This document shows positions 25,676 through 37,879 of a stretch of DNA of 64,000 nt, one piece after another. The translations under genes and the position numbers were made by a program. A model generated the notes under the pieces. The model saw nothing but the letters and a program-made list of their open reading frames with translations. It had not been told where the DNA came from and ran no database searches. This DNA comes from Ulva prolifera (taxonomy: Eukaryota; Chlorophyta; Ulvophyceae; Ulvales; Ulvaceae). Positions within the stretch are counted from its first letter, which is position 1. Each line of letters starts with the position of its first letter. The DNA lies in assembly GCA_023078555.1 (NCBI GenBank), contig CM041199.1, positions 6,825,315 to 6,889,314 on the forward strand, written 5' to 3'.

Positions 25676-26440
25676 GTGAGGGGGCGACGGCGACCTCGTC
25701 AGGATCTGCGATGTTTCCGTGGGGCACGCGCGGCAGCACGGTGCAAGTGGCGTCATCGGGTTGATGTAGCATGCCCGTGGGTTCAAAGAGGTGCATCGGA
25801 CAGGCTCGAGTGGCGCACCATCATACGTGCATCACCGTGGCTCTCCATTGTCCGAGCGGCGCTGGCATGTGCACATGGGGATGTCGCACGTGTCGGGGTC
25901 GCTCCGGCTCTGCTATTCCTCATGCTTACGGATGCGGGAAATCCATTGCCGCGGTTCCTTCAAGCCATTTTTCTCGCATGGTTATCCATGTGGGGCGTCG
26001 GGTACGATTCATGGTATGGACTTTTGTGAATGGGCCATCCATGATTTGTGCATGTGTACGTTTTTGTCGAATGTGTCAGTTGTGACAACGTCTGGCAGGT
26101 CGTCTTGACAGGCGGATGTATGTGTAGGATCGCAAGCGCGTGCGTTGCCGTGCTGCGGGTGCCGCTCGTGCGGATTTCTCTAGCATGTGCTCCGTACGTG
26201 GCGCTCGGCGCTGCTGCGCCGTGGCTGTGGCACACGGATGCCGCATCATCCGGGCGTTTTGCGGGGTTTGTCGTCGGTGTGTCCATGGCGCTCTTTGCAA
26301 GCTTTGCGGCGAGGGATCTCATCATTGCGGCATTGAAGACTGTCTCCGCATGGATGTGCGCGGGCATGTATGGGTGTGTTCCATGCATGGATGTGCATGT
26401 CTTATCGCCCTTAACCGTGATTGAGCGTTGCCATATTGTG
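25676..26440 (+). pseudogene. Element copy A: hydrophobic exons
   Basis: A frame at 25676-25995 contains hydrophobic segments (LLFLMLTDAG, FLAWLSMWGVG). An exon with acceptor at 26128 carries further hydrophobic stretches (SLACAPYVALGAAAP, MALFASFAARDL). Homology to copy B starts at about 25995 and stops at about 26442, where copy A lacks the 2.1 kb present in B at 50944-53087. It may be the N-terminal part of the recombinase-helicase gene or a separate membrane-protein gene; I cannot decide. No family is recognised. Confidence 0.35.
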
Positions 26441-26540
26441 GTGCGTTGCCAACATGCAACTGCCGCACGAGCTGGTGGTTTGGACATGACTTGCAATGCC
26501 ATCTTGGTTCAACCGTGGCTCGATTTCATAGCCAGTTTTC

Positions 26541-28530
26541 ATGTATTCAGATGCTTCAAGTCTTGAACTGCCAACGTCGGAGTATCAGCCCGGATCGGAG
26601 TCGGAAGGTGTCATCACGATCGACGATGCTTCGGAAGATGCTTTCATGGATGACGATGTTGCCGTTGTAGATGAGGCGGTGGTCCGTCCGGGCACCGAGG
26701 CTTGTCCACGATCGCAAGCTCGTGCGGACGAGGTGGTAGCCGCTGTGGAAGAGGTTCGCGATGAGGACGGTCACACCATGGATCCGGAGCTGCAAAAGGT
26801 GTTTGAACACCCGGAGTGGTACACACAGTGCGAATCCCGCATGTCTCCTACATGTTGACCAGCTTCGTAGTTCTTCTCAAATTTTGATGCATGTGACAAG
26901 GTGCACTTGAATATGTGCGTCACTGTTCCGGGTTGACTTGTTCGCGATTGTCAAATGTAATGTCGTGCAACTAGAGGTAGGGCGCACCTGTATGCATGTG
27001 TTCCTTTGTCCTTCGTTGTTTGTTTCGTAGTTGAGGTGATCACACATTGGAGTGCGTGGCCATAGATAGAAGGGTAATTTTACGAGTGTTTCGAACATCA
27101 ACCTACGCCGCATTCTTGTGAGGCCGTCCGCATTGGAGTCTGTGTCTGACTTTATTGTTATGTCATTTTGGGCGTACTATATATCTGAAGATCCGAAACG
27201 TAATCATGCACGCGTGTTGGAGACGCGGTCGGGTTTGGTGCAGGGTGAAGTCCACATACATGACGGCATCTCGGATGGCCGCGCCGTCAGTGCGACTTAG
27301 CAGAGGTACGGTGGCGGTCCAGAACATTTTCAAGAGGAAAGTTGCCGACTGGGTCGACAAGTCCGGCGAGTGGTGGCAGGTGTTGGGGGAGCGCGATGAT
27401 CCATCGCGGCGGACGATTGCTGCCACTTTCCATCGCTTCGTGCGTGCGTACCTCGCGATCGTGAGCTCGGGGTGTGAGGAGCCCGGCGACATGGGTGCTT
27501 CGTGCCAGCAGATAGTGGACGGTCTTCATTCGAGTCGGCGCGATGGCGAGATCCCCATGAGCGCGGTGATCTGGTCCTTCCAACGCTGCCCTGGAGATGC
27601 CTTTGTGCAAACGCTCGCGTTGTTGATGTGGGCGGGCCACATCAAGAGCTTGAAGGGCCTCAACGGGTACAAGACGTCATTCTTCATGGTCGTGCGTGCG
27701 TACGCTGAGCACCAAATGCGGAAGAACAGTGAACCACAAGACAAGGTGTGTCCTTGTGAAGGGGGATTGAGTGTGGTCCTGAGGTGGATCTGGGTGGGCC
27801 CAAGGACTGCTATTGTGAGTATCGTATACGCATCTGTGCACTGTCAGTGTTCCAACGCGATCTTGCATCATGCAGATTAATTTGGAGAAGGCTCTTCTAT
27901 TCGACAAGTATCGGCGGTTTGCTTGAAGGCGTTGCACGGCTGCCGGAACCCGGTCTTCGCGGCGTGGCAGTGGAAGCACATCCGGTTCGTGCCGACGGTC
28001 TTGTACAAGGATGGCGAGCCTGATGGAGAGGTGTGCTCGGACATGCACCGTGTAGTCAAAATCTTCGTGGCCAGTGATGTGGCGTGGAGCATATGCCGTG
28101 TATGTACGCATCTCATGGATGCAAGGGCGTGTGGTGCGGCAGCATTGAGTCCGTGGATCCCCATGTACCATGCGTTACATTGTTCCCGGTAACCTCGTGT
28201 ATCACACGGCGTGTAAGATTGATGCTGGCATTCATGTAAATGCATGGCCGATACCTCGTGGATTGCTTTGTTGCTTTGTTCAAGATTCAAAATCGTGCAG
28301 GTCACATTCGGCTTCACCAGCCCCATCTCGTGGGACAAATCGCCCAACAAGTATGGGCAGTCGACGATCGCGGTCGATCCAACGGGCGCGGAGGATGGCG
28401 ACGAAGCTGCGAAGCGGTCGTCGCTCGCGAGTGTTGGGTGCCATCTGTTGATGATCGCCGTGCACCAACGGATCATCACCCTCGACGACCTTGAAGGCTT
28501 GGCATTAGGGGAGGCGGTCACGGTGAGTCA
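26541..28530 (+). pseudogene. Element copy A: acidic exon and probable tyrosine-recombinase core, broken
   Basis: An acidic exon (26541 to about 26815, GVITIDDASEDAF) is followed by exons at about 27118-27745, 27880-28100 and 28304-28521 (GT-AG borders such as AAG|GTGTGT at 27746 and CATGCAG|ATTAA at 27878). The third contains HGCRNPVFAAWQWKHI, which fits the first catalytic-Arg motif of tyrosine recombinases (GxRxxE...LxWxDI). The fourth has a possible beta-hairpin lysine in SPNKYG. Relative to copy B, 145 bp are missing after 27914, giving a stop at 27924-27926 before the Arg motif. The gene continues beyond Copia-2 at 35592. The family call is inference from weak motifs. Confidence 0.4.
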
Positions 28531-28533
28531 GCT

Positions 28534-29112
28534 CGTCAGGAAAAGCGCCCACCCGAAGGTGTACTACTTTCCTTTGAGAATCTGGTCATATATATACTTG
28601 AGTGCTGATGACTCATCATGACACCTCCCCTCACTCAAGGACCGCTGACTAGGATCCGAGGAGACAAACTTGGAGGCGGACGCGGATCCGGGTGCAGCTA
28701 CCCGGATTCGAACCTGCGTCTATGGAGGTTACGATCCTCGCTATGACCACTCTCACCGATACCATGTCAGAAAAGCTATCATTCGTGCAGGGCGGACGCG
28801 CAGTCCTCGTTCAAGTCAGGTCAGGATAGCCAGCATCTCGTACCTGCTGCGCACAGAGGTAGAACCGAGAGATGCTGAAAGGAGAGTGCTAATACCGTGA
28901 AACAGTAAAGAGAATGGTTACAGATCTCAGTGTGCACATACTTATATGCACACTGAACACACAAGGTTACGGCGGGAAACCCTCACGGGATCTCTCTCAC
29001 TACATCGAGACAATCTCGGCTGGCGGCTTACCCCTGCACTGGATCCGCGGATCGTCCGTGCATGGGTGCACCTGTCACCACACTACTGCCCGCAGGCTCA
29101 TGCATTGTGACA
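28534..29112 (-). repeat. Copia-2 3' compound LTR
   Basis: Minus-strand order: a 348-bp LTR like that of Copia-1 (29112-28765), a primer-binding site TGGTATCGGTGAG (28764-28752), about 119 bp, a polypurine tract GAGGGGAGG (28632-28624), then a 90-bp TGTCA...TGAC(A/G) segment (28623-28534). This is the layout of a complete small LTR element inside one LTR. Confidence 0.85.
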
Positions 29113-29129
29113 CTCCCCCATAAACCCTG

Positions 29130-32100
29130 CTAATTCTCCACTAGCTGGAGTTTATTACGAACTTCTTGCAAGGCAGGTCCGGGCAGCACTTTAGTAAACA
29201 CATCCGCTAACTGATCAACAGTGCCTACCCATGCTACCTTAAGTTCATCCATCTGGACATATTCCCGCACCCGCAAGTGCCGCACACGAATGTGCTTGGA
29301 TCTGTCAGTGGACACAGCATTCACAGCCAAGATATTGGCACTCTTATTGTCACCCCACAGAGTCGGCTTATGTGGGACGAGTTTCAAATCGAGAAGCAAC
29401 TGCTTCACCCACATCAACTCGTTGGCTGTTGCACTCATCGCGATGAGTTCAGCCTCTGTTGTATCCCCAGCCACTATACTCTGCTTCTTCGAACGCCAGA
29501 GAACAGAGTTCCCATGCACCCGAATAACCATACCAGACACGCTTTTCAGATCAGCAGAGTTCGCAAAATCTGCATCTGAAAAAGCCTCTAACAAACACCC
29601 GTGTCCCTTAGAGCCTATAAATTGTATTCCTAAGTTCTTTGTGGACTGTAGGTATCTCAGAACATGTTGCACGGCAGACCAGTGTTCCTTTAGACTACTA
29701 GACATGTGCCGGGCCAGGGCATGTGCCACATAGCTCAGGTCAGGTCGTGTCACTCCTGCAATATACTGGATGCTTCCTACAGCACTCATGAACCTGGAAC
29801 GCTCAGCAGCACTGGCTTTCTCCAGGTCAGGATGCTCTTTCACACTCCTTAGCTGTTGCCGCGGCACTAATGGAGTGGGAGATTTACGACAATCAGACAT
29901 GCTGTGCTTTTCCAGCAGGTTCTGGATTTTGGTACGTTGTGTCATTGTGATTGTTTTGGCCTTCCGATCACGCGTGATCTCAGTGCCAAGTGCCCAAGAC
30001 AGGTCACCTAAATCTCTACCTTCAAATTTCGTGAGAATGACACTGATGATTTCTTGCAGCCCCGCAGAGCAACTGAAAATGAATAAATCATCCACCCACA
30101 GAAAGATAAAGCAGCGACTGGTTTTACTGACATACAGTCCGGGATCGCTCTGTGCGCACACAAATCCCAGTTCAGCCAAGACCTTTACTAAAGCTTTATG
30201 CCACTCGCGAGCGGCTTGCTTCAGGCCATACAGAGTCTTATGCAATTTCCATACACGTGCTGTCCCGTCTGAAAAATACGGGGGCTGTTCAACGAAAACC
30301 TCTTCCTCCAGGTCACCGTTCAGAAAAGCACACTGTATATCTATATGCCTAATCTCCAGATCCTCCTGAGCAGCTATTGACAGCAACACACGCAGTGTCG
30401 CATAACTACCGACAGGGGACCATGTCTCGAAGAAATCTACTCCTTCTACCTGAGAAAAACCACGAGCTACATATCGTGCCTTGTACCGCTGAATCTCACC
30501 AGCAGGCCCACGCTTGATCTTGAGCACCCATTTGCCCGAGATAGCCCGTTTGCCCGCAGGCAGATAGCACAACCCGAAGGTTCCGTGCTCACCCAGTGCA
30601 TCTACCTCCTCTTGCATGGCACGCAGCCACGCATCCCTGTCTGGACCCGCGAGTCCTTCCTTCATAGAAGGCAGATCAGGGTCGGAAGGCTTCTGCTTCC
30701 TGGCGGCAGCTGCTCTGCGCGACCCACGACGCTGAGCATTCTGCTGCTCGCCAGACTCCACATGCTGAGGCTTCAGGCCTGCACAGGACACTCCACAGTC
30801 AGCCGCGGCTGATGTGTCCTGATCGCAAGCTGAAACATCAATAGCAACTACGACTGTTTCACTACTAGCAATGTCAGAGCCCGCAGGCTCATGCATTTGT
30901 ACAGCTGCTACATATGGCAGGATATCCGCAGCCAATGGAACAAGGCGTCTGCGTACAAGAGGATTGATTTTAATACGAGGTAAGGCAGCTGGAATGGCCC
31001 TCACCTCGTCAGGCAAATCAACCCCAACCGCGGCTGAGGGGTCCGGATCCTCTCCCCCTAATTCGGACCCGGTCTCCACCTCATCTGGCTCATCCTCCCA
31101 GAAGGGCCTCGGCGCCTCAGCTCCTCGCAAGGGCTGAGCAACTGCCCCCGCGCCAGATGCTGAGGCCGCTGCCGAATTACTCCCAGAGCGGACCCGCTGA
31201 GCCTCCAGATTCTGATGAGCCGCAGCTCTTTCATCATCTGAGACGGTGTAGTCCATGCGCTGTTCGTCATCGTCGTCATAGATGCCAGGACTGTCATCAT
31301 CGGACGGATCCTCCATGTCGTCATCAGACGCACTGACAGACATTTGAATGGGGAGCGCAACTTCTACACCAGGGTCGTGCAACACAGCATTGCGCGTGAC
31401 AACATACCGCGCGGTGCGAGAGGGCGTGGCGACAGGATGATGCACTTCGCCGTGAACACGAGGGGGAGCAGGGACGGCAGGGTGAGCAGCAGCTCTGGAT
31501 ATCTGGATATTGCACGCGTGCGATGCAAAGCTGCTCTGGCTATTTCCGGCGTTGCCCTAGTAGGGTCACGTCGGATGATCTCCGCAGAGGAGCCAGCTCC
31601 AAATCGTGGAGAGTACACATCAGGACTGGGCTCAGGGTTGTCCTGCCGGAATGTCATTTCCATGACAGGAACCCTACCATGACCATGGGGGGTGTGCAGC
31701 TGGTCACGCAGACGGCGCAACACTCCCCCATCACGTGTGCTCTGCCGCGAAAGGAGGGACATCAGCATCAGTCACACGCTCACCCTCATCGTCCCCCTCG
31801 AAGGCAACCGTATAGGAGTTCGCAAACTCCTCAGGTTCCCTCTTGTCCACAACGGCGGACGCATCGTACTTACGTACGTGCCGGATCATCTGATCCGCAG
31901 TGCACATGACCTGACGCACGACAAAAACCCTACCCCCAGGAACATCCTGGGCGTACACACGCTGCATGCTGGGGCCCAGACCAGCCCCGACCCAGTATGC
32001 AGGCACACCCCGGGGGGACAGCTTCCGCAGCTTGTCATCCCTAGGGTATGCATACACTTCAACCCCCCACGGACGCTGCTGCCGCAGCAGATCTTGGAAC

Positions 32101-34706
32101 ACCTCAACGGAGGTGTCTCTGAAAAAGGCCATATAAGGAATGATATCCTTATCACAAGACCGCACTAAAAACTCATCTAATTCTGTCGTCGCAAGCAACT
32201 TGTACTTGCGTTTCTCCTCATCCCTCAACTTATCGCGCTCGGCCTTTTTCATGCGCTTTCCCTTCCCCAGGCTCTTCTCAGCTTCGTCAACGTCCGCAGA
32301 CGCATTGACAGCATGCTGAGCTTTCAGGCCCTTGAGGATGCTCGCCAATTTGTCATGGTACAATGCCGAGGACGGCGTGAGATTGTGACCATGGACAGCA
32401 GTGGCGAGGCATTCGATCCACAGAAACAGAGGCAGGCCGCTCGCGAGCAGCACAGCACGGAGTGACTCAAAGGCCACTCCGATCCTCCTCTCGATCATGC
32501 CATTACAGCGATGAGCGGCTGTGGGGGTCAAGCGGTGAGTGATGCCACGACGCTGGAGGTAGAGTTTTAAGGCCGCGACCATGAACTCTCCCCCTTTGTC
32601 GGTGTGTAGGATGCGCACACCCGGTTCACCTGGCTTCACCACATTCACCCGAATGCGTTCAATAATGTAAGAGATCATGGCCGCAGCCTCACTCTTTTTG
32701 CGCAGACCGACCGCGAAAGTATAACGGGTAAAGGCACACATCACAAACAAAACATATTTCACACCACCAATTCCTACTGGAGAGACAGGACCAGCTAAAT
32801 CGGCGTGCAGTTGCTCACCAGGCCACTTGGCCTGGCCCATGAGCTCACGATCATTGGCAGAAAACTTGCCCGCAGGCACCTTGCCAATTCTGCAGCCGTG
32901 ACACCGATTCCCCAGTGGCTCGGAATCGACAGCCAAATTCAAATGACCATAAAATTCACTGTTAGATTGCATGCGCTTTATAACCCAATTAGACTGATGA
33001 AAAGACAAGTGTGCTAGAAAAGCAGGTTCCAGCAAGTATGCATCATATGGGACCTCGGCTCCCCCAGCATTGGGTCGCTTCAGGTCAATGGCCGCAACCG
33101 CCATATGATGCCACTGCTGTTGATCCTCAATAACTGAGGTCGGACTGCTCTGGTTAGACCAGACTACCCCCCTATTGACAGGCGCACCGACGAGAATAGG
33201 TTTGGTCTCTACTGCCATTTTAAACGCAAAGACAGGGTGATCATCCACATCTAGTTCCTGATATTTGGCATCGTCCTCTACGTCGGTAGCCATATCACCC
33301 AGACCAGGGACATACAACACATTCCTACGCGTGTCTAAGAACATCTGCTCGTGTCTAAGACCCATCGTGCTGAGCAGGTTGTACGGACATTCAGGAGCAT
33401 AGTATACACCAGGAATTTCCACATCCAGTGGATGCTTGTTCCCATGCTTGTCCACATAAGCACCTAGGTTCACCTGGATGGTTCCCCTGCCCATGATAGA
33501 AAGCTGCCCTGGTCCCGCGAGATTGGCAACTTTCTGACATGGGCCGTACTCAGTGAACATTTCCCGATTTCCTACTATATGCATGTCCGACCCACTATCA
33601 ACAATGATGTTCCACGGCATGGACGCGTCCGGCTGTGGATACTTGGCAGGCATTTCAATAGTGCAAACATCTCTGGCTGCAGCCTGTTTGCGTTGGGGGC
33701 AGTTCGCACGCAAATGTCCCTTCTTCTTGCAGAAGAAACAGGTCCTGGTCTCCTCGCGAGGAGCCTGGCCAGCTGCAAGAGCAGCGACCACAGGGCCGTC
33801 ACCACGGTGCTGCTTGCGCCAGCCATGGCCTGGTTTGCCCGAGGGCGCCCCAGACCTAGCCTGCAGCGACCGCTGTTGTTTGAGCAAATCAGCATGCTCA
33901 GTTAAACGCGATATTATCACATGAGGGGAGGAGTGTTGAACTTCGCCGCGCACAGCGTTGAACTCCTCCCCCACCTCTAACAGTTTCAAACGTAGCCATC
34001 GCTGGCCCACATCGGCACCTAGTGCCTCCAGTTGAGTGTAAACACTCATCACATCACCACAATATGTCGCAACATCTTTATTGTGTTGTGATAAAGAATT
34101 AAACCGACTCCACAGTCTGTGGATTTCGGCTTCAGTGCTAGGTCTGTACTTGGCAGTCAAGTAAGACCATGCTTCACACAAATGCGACATGCGATAGACA
34201 GTCGTCCTATCCGCGTCAGGCAAAGACATTAGGACCTGTGTCCTCGCCCTAGCATGAACACGCTGTTCGTCCGCAGACGGTGCGTGCTGCAACAAATGAT
34301 CTAACTCGAACTGACCTAACCACAAAAAGACTTTCTGTTCGTACGCAACGAAACTTTCAGTCTTGTAATTCCAATCAGGCAATTTCCCTTTAGTCAAATC
34401 AGGTTCGCTACGTCCCCGAGATGCACGCAGCGCCTCGGTTAACGTTTCGAGTGATATGAGTGACTCAGTGTGACCAGGATCGTTCACAACATGAGAGGAA
34501 AAAGGCACCTGCTGGCTGCTCTGCCCAGTGTGGGAAGAGGGTCGTGGCCGGACAATTCGGCCGCCCCGGAGCAACATACCCGCAGGCTGTTCTCCGTCAG
34601 GGAGCTGCTGGTCAGCGTCCCTGTCGACGAGAGGCTGCTGGTCAGCATCGTCACGCCTCTCCTCGCGAGGAGAGTTGGCGTTGGAGTTTGCGTTCGAGAG
34701 AGACAT
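29130..34706 (-). pseudogene. Copia-2 gag-pol, frame disrupted over about 230 bp
   Basis: The gag-pol frame is open from Met 34706 to 31731 (991 codons: gag, CCHC knuckle, protease DSG, integrase with HTDKGGEF). It resumes at about 31500 and runs to 29130 (RT with WVDDLF, RNase H with GDNKSAN). Compared with Copia-1, two bases are missing near 31731 and an 8-bp tandem duplication sits near 31500, so the frame is lost and then restored in the linker between integrase and RT. A stop follows the first change. All catalytic motifs remain. Copia-1's two TAG codons are CAG here. Confidence 0.9.
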
Positions 34707-35012
34707 CCTGCATCAGGACAGATGGTTGTTTGTCGCGCGCAGTAACTAACCAGTGGGATTGCTCGCAAGCAAACATGTTGAGAGAACAAGCGAACGCGTT
34801 CGCTTTGCTCAGCGCTGATCATTAAAACAAGCTTCTCGAATTATGTCTAACAACAATATACTACGAGAGAGCTAAATGATGCCTGCGCTTTTGACCGCAG
34901 TCTGAGCGCCGGCAGAACATTGGAATGCCCGCCGTGTCTGCGCACAGACGTTGGCCGACGGCTTTCCTGAACAAGACCATAAACAGACACAACGCTAACA
35001 TCATCGATACCA

Positions 35013-35591
35013 TGTCAGGAAAAGCGCCCACCCGAAGGTGTACTACTTTCCTTTGAGAATCTGGTCATATATATACTTGAGTGCTGATGACTCATCATGA
35101 CACCTCCCCTCACTCAAGGACCGCTGACTAGGATCCGAGGAGACAAACTTGGAGGCGGACGCGGATCCGGGTGCAGCTACCCGGATTCGAACCTGCGTCT
35201 ATGGAGGTTACGATCCTCGCTATGACCACTCTCACCGATACCATGTCAGAAAAGCTATCATTCGTGCAGGGCGGACGCGCAGTCCTCGTTCAAGTCAGGT
35301 CAGGATAGCCAGCATCTCGTACCTGCTGCGCACAGAGGTAGAACCCAGAGATGCTGAAAGGAGAGTGCTAATACCGTGAAACAGTAAAGAGAATGGTTAC
35401 AGATCTCAGTGTGCACATGCTTATATGCACACTGAACACACAAGGTTACGGCGGGAAACCCTCACGGGATCTCTCTCACTACATCGAGACAATCTCGGCT
35501 GGCGGCTTACCCCTGCACTGGATCCGCGGATCGTCCGTGCATGGGTGCACCTGTCACCACACTACTGCCCGCAGGCTCATGCATTGTGACA
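35013..35591 (-). repeat. Copia-2 5' compound LTR
   Basis: Same structure as the left copy: LTR 35591-35244, internal primer-binding site 35243-35231, polypurine tract 35111-35103, 90-bp terminal piece 35102-35013 starting with TGTCAGG on the plus strand. A TATA-like CATATAAG is present in the 348-bp part. The true primer-binding site for the element follows at 35012. Confidence 0.85.
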
Positions 35592-37860
35592 GTTGAAGCG
35601 AAAGGGGACGACCGAAGCAGACGCTCTCAAGGTGGATGACATGTGTGTTTGTTTCTCTATCTCTACTAACCTTCCGTTTTCGAAAGGGTGCCCGTTTCGC
35701 TTGCAAACACTTGATCCTAAATGCCATTGTTTACGTTAGACATGGTATTGCGGCGACGCATAGCTCCATGCCGTTACGAGCGGAGCCAAGGCTCGCAAAG
35801 CTGTGCAGGTATGTGTTTTGCCGCTGGGTGGACATGCTCCCGATCCGCACCTGCCCCAGCTCACCCCATGCCATCTCGGTGTACGTGCGCCGTTTTGGGG
35901 GTGCAGCCAACATGGCATTCACGACGCGGGATCTCCGTATCGGGATGGTCTTCAATCGTATCAAGGTCAGTCAGCTGAACGACGCGCCCGAGAACACGGT
36001 TCACATTGCCTTGAGTGGCCAGTGGACCCCTTAAGGCAATACTTATCATTGTGATTACTTGCATCCGGGGTACTTCAATTCCTTGTATGCCCACCAGGTG
36101 CGTATCTTCTCGGCTGCGCTTCGTTGGTTCTGTGCCTGCGTGTGTATTATGTCAGGTCCTGACCCTTGCTGTGTCCAAGCGTGTGACGTTGGTTGTAGCT
36201 TTGTTTGACATGTGGGTTTATTGGTGAATGTGGCATATGCTGAACGCTCAATCTGAGCGCCGCGTCTGCAACCTATCGGTCATGTTTTCCGGGACACGAG
36301 CCACCACGTTCGTCAACATAACACGTTGACACCATGCGGTGATTGTAGACCTTGCGTGAAGTTGGCGGACAAACACAAATGGCGCCCAAAGTCCTGGCGG
36401 CGGCTGTCAGGGGTGCTCGGCTTCACCGAGAAGCCAATCCGTTCCAATTTTGCGGTGTACGTGAGTGCAACGGTGACGGCCCTGTTCCTAAGTAGTCACG
36501 ACGGCCAACGCTTGCTCAAGAGGGCCGACGAAGCGGGTCGCGCGTTGTCGTCGCACGCCTTCCAGGTACACGTCGAAGGAGCCCCCGGCCATCTCCAAGA
36601 GTATGGGTGGGCGATGATCAGGAAGCTGCATCCGCGATCTCCGGGTCCTTTGTGGCTCTGGGGCAAAGAGAAACACGCGCCACCGGCGGATAGCTCAGGT
36701 GTGCGCTTGGTGTGCTCAAAAGTGCACATGCCGTCATGCCTTGACAATCTTGGTAGTCTGGACAGTTCTGGTTTCTTTTAATTTCCGCTGTTCGTATTCG
36801 AAGCCCAACATCGTCGCACATGTTGCGGGGGTTGGTGCAAAATCGCGCTCGGGTTTGGCTATTGCACTGACAGAGGCGGCGGCATTGTGTATTGTAGCTA
36901 CGGCAAGCTAACGGGCCCATGCATGATCTTGCGGGGCCTTCCCGCTTGCCGCAAACAGCCGCCCCTGACATGTCATAGCGCTTGCTCATTCCGTTGTGTT
37001 TGCAGAAGAATTGAAGTCTTTCTGTAAGATGATCGGCGAGTCCAACACCGTACAGCAGGGATGGCTCTACCATGTAAATCGGGTATGTTCCGAGAGCGAG
37101 GAGGTCGAGTTCGATTTGCTACAGATGTTGAAGAACGCGGCCGGCCAAACGCACGCGGAGATGGCGGAGGCCGTCCGCAGCGCCCGGTCGGACCTCGGGG
37201 GGACAGGCGACGACATCTGCGACATTACGGACATCTGCAGATACGGCCTCGAGATGGCTCCCGGCGATGTCATGGGATCATGGGAATCTCAATGGAAGGT
37301 CCAAGTGCGTGCAGCGTTGGCCACGTGCGTGGCTTCTTCGACCGCCCCGAAGTCGTCGACGTCCATTCAATTCGAAGGGGAGGCGTATGAGGTGTGCAAT
37401 GCGCTCAGCGATGGACCCCCTCCAGTCTTCATGCAAGGTCGTTGGTGTGAGGGACGTCGCCGCTGACGGCAACGTAGAATTTGAGGCGAAGGACGTGGTC
37501 ATGCCGTGGGATCGCATCAAGGAGGTGTTGGGTGCACCCGGCGAAGACATGATGTGGCACATGTGCCTTGTCCACGACCAACACAGAATGAAGGGAGCGC
37601 TGTATCGATTGCTGCGCAATGGGTGCGACCCGATTTGGCATGTATGCTGTGCGTGATTGGGTGTGTAACCCTTGGCCAATGTTATGCACCCTTTCACACC
37701 GTGCCTTCCTACACTTGTGTGTGACGAGTTGTTGCTCCAAGATTCGTAGTGTGACACCACATTTCGTGTGCGGTATGAACGCGATTGTATCCGCTTGTGT
37801 CCATGTAGCATGGCTCTCGCTCTTCGGCGCGGAATGTTGCTGGTTGTCTACACCCGCGTG
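35592..37860 (+). pseudogene. Element copy A: recombinase box and middle exons
   Basis: After Copia-2 the gene continues in several exons. One, with acceptor CTGTGCAG at about 35808 and a likely donor AAG|GTCAGT at 35967, contains ISVYVRRFGG followed by FTTRDLRIG. This resembles the second catalytic box of tyrosine recombinases (HxLR; His replaced by Arg here). Later open stretches at about 36350-36700, 37004-37430 and 37437-37610 (VVMPWDRIKEVLGAPGED) match no family I know. Exon borders are only partly resolved. Confidence 0.35.
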
Positions 37861-37879
37861 CAGATGATGAACTCCCACG

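Larger units (their letters stand above)
28534..35591 (-). mobile_element. Ty1/copia retrotransposon Copia-2 with compound LTRs
   Basis: A 7058-bp minus-strand relative of Copia-1 with 579-bp terminal repeats that differ at about three positions (about 99.5%). It interrupts element copy A, probably in an intron beginning GTGAGT at 28523. No 5-bp target duplication is visible: CAGCT precedes it, GTTGA follows it, and the first base of the left end is C instead of T. Loss of the duplication suggests recombination or end mutation. Its primer-binding site (minus strand TGGTATCGATGA) ends at 35012. It is the youngest LTR element here by LTR identity. Confidence 0.9.

Noticed and set aside
28668..28764. 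tRNA gene (minus strand) with GGTTCGAATCC
   Set aside because: The B-box is perfect, but the T stem has mismatches and no acceptor stem pairs. It is the primer-site region inside the compound LTR.
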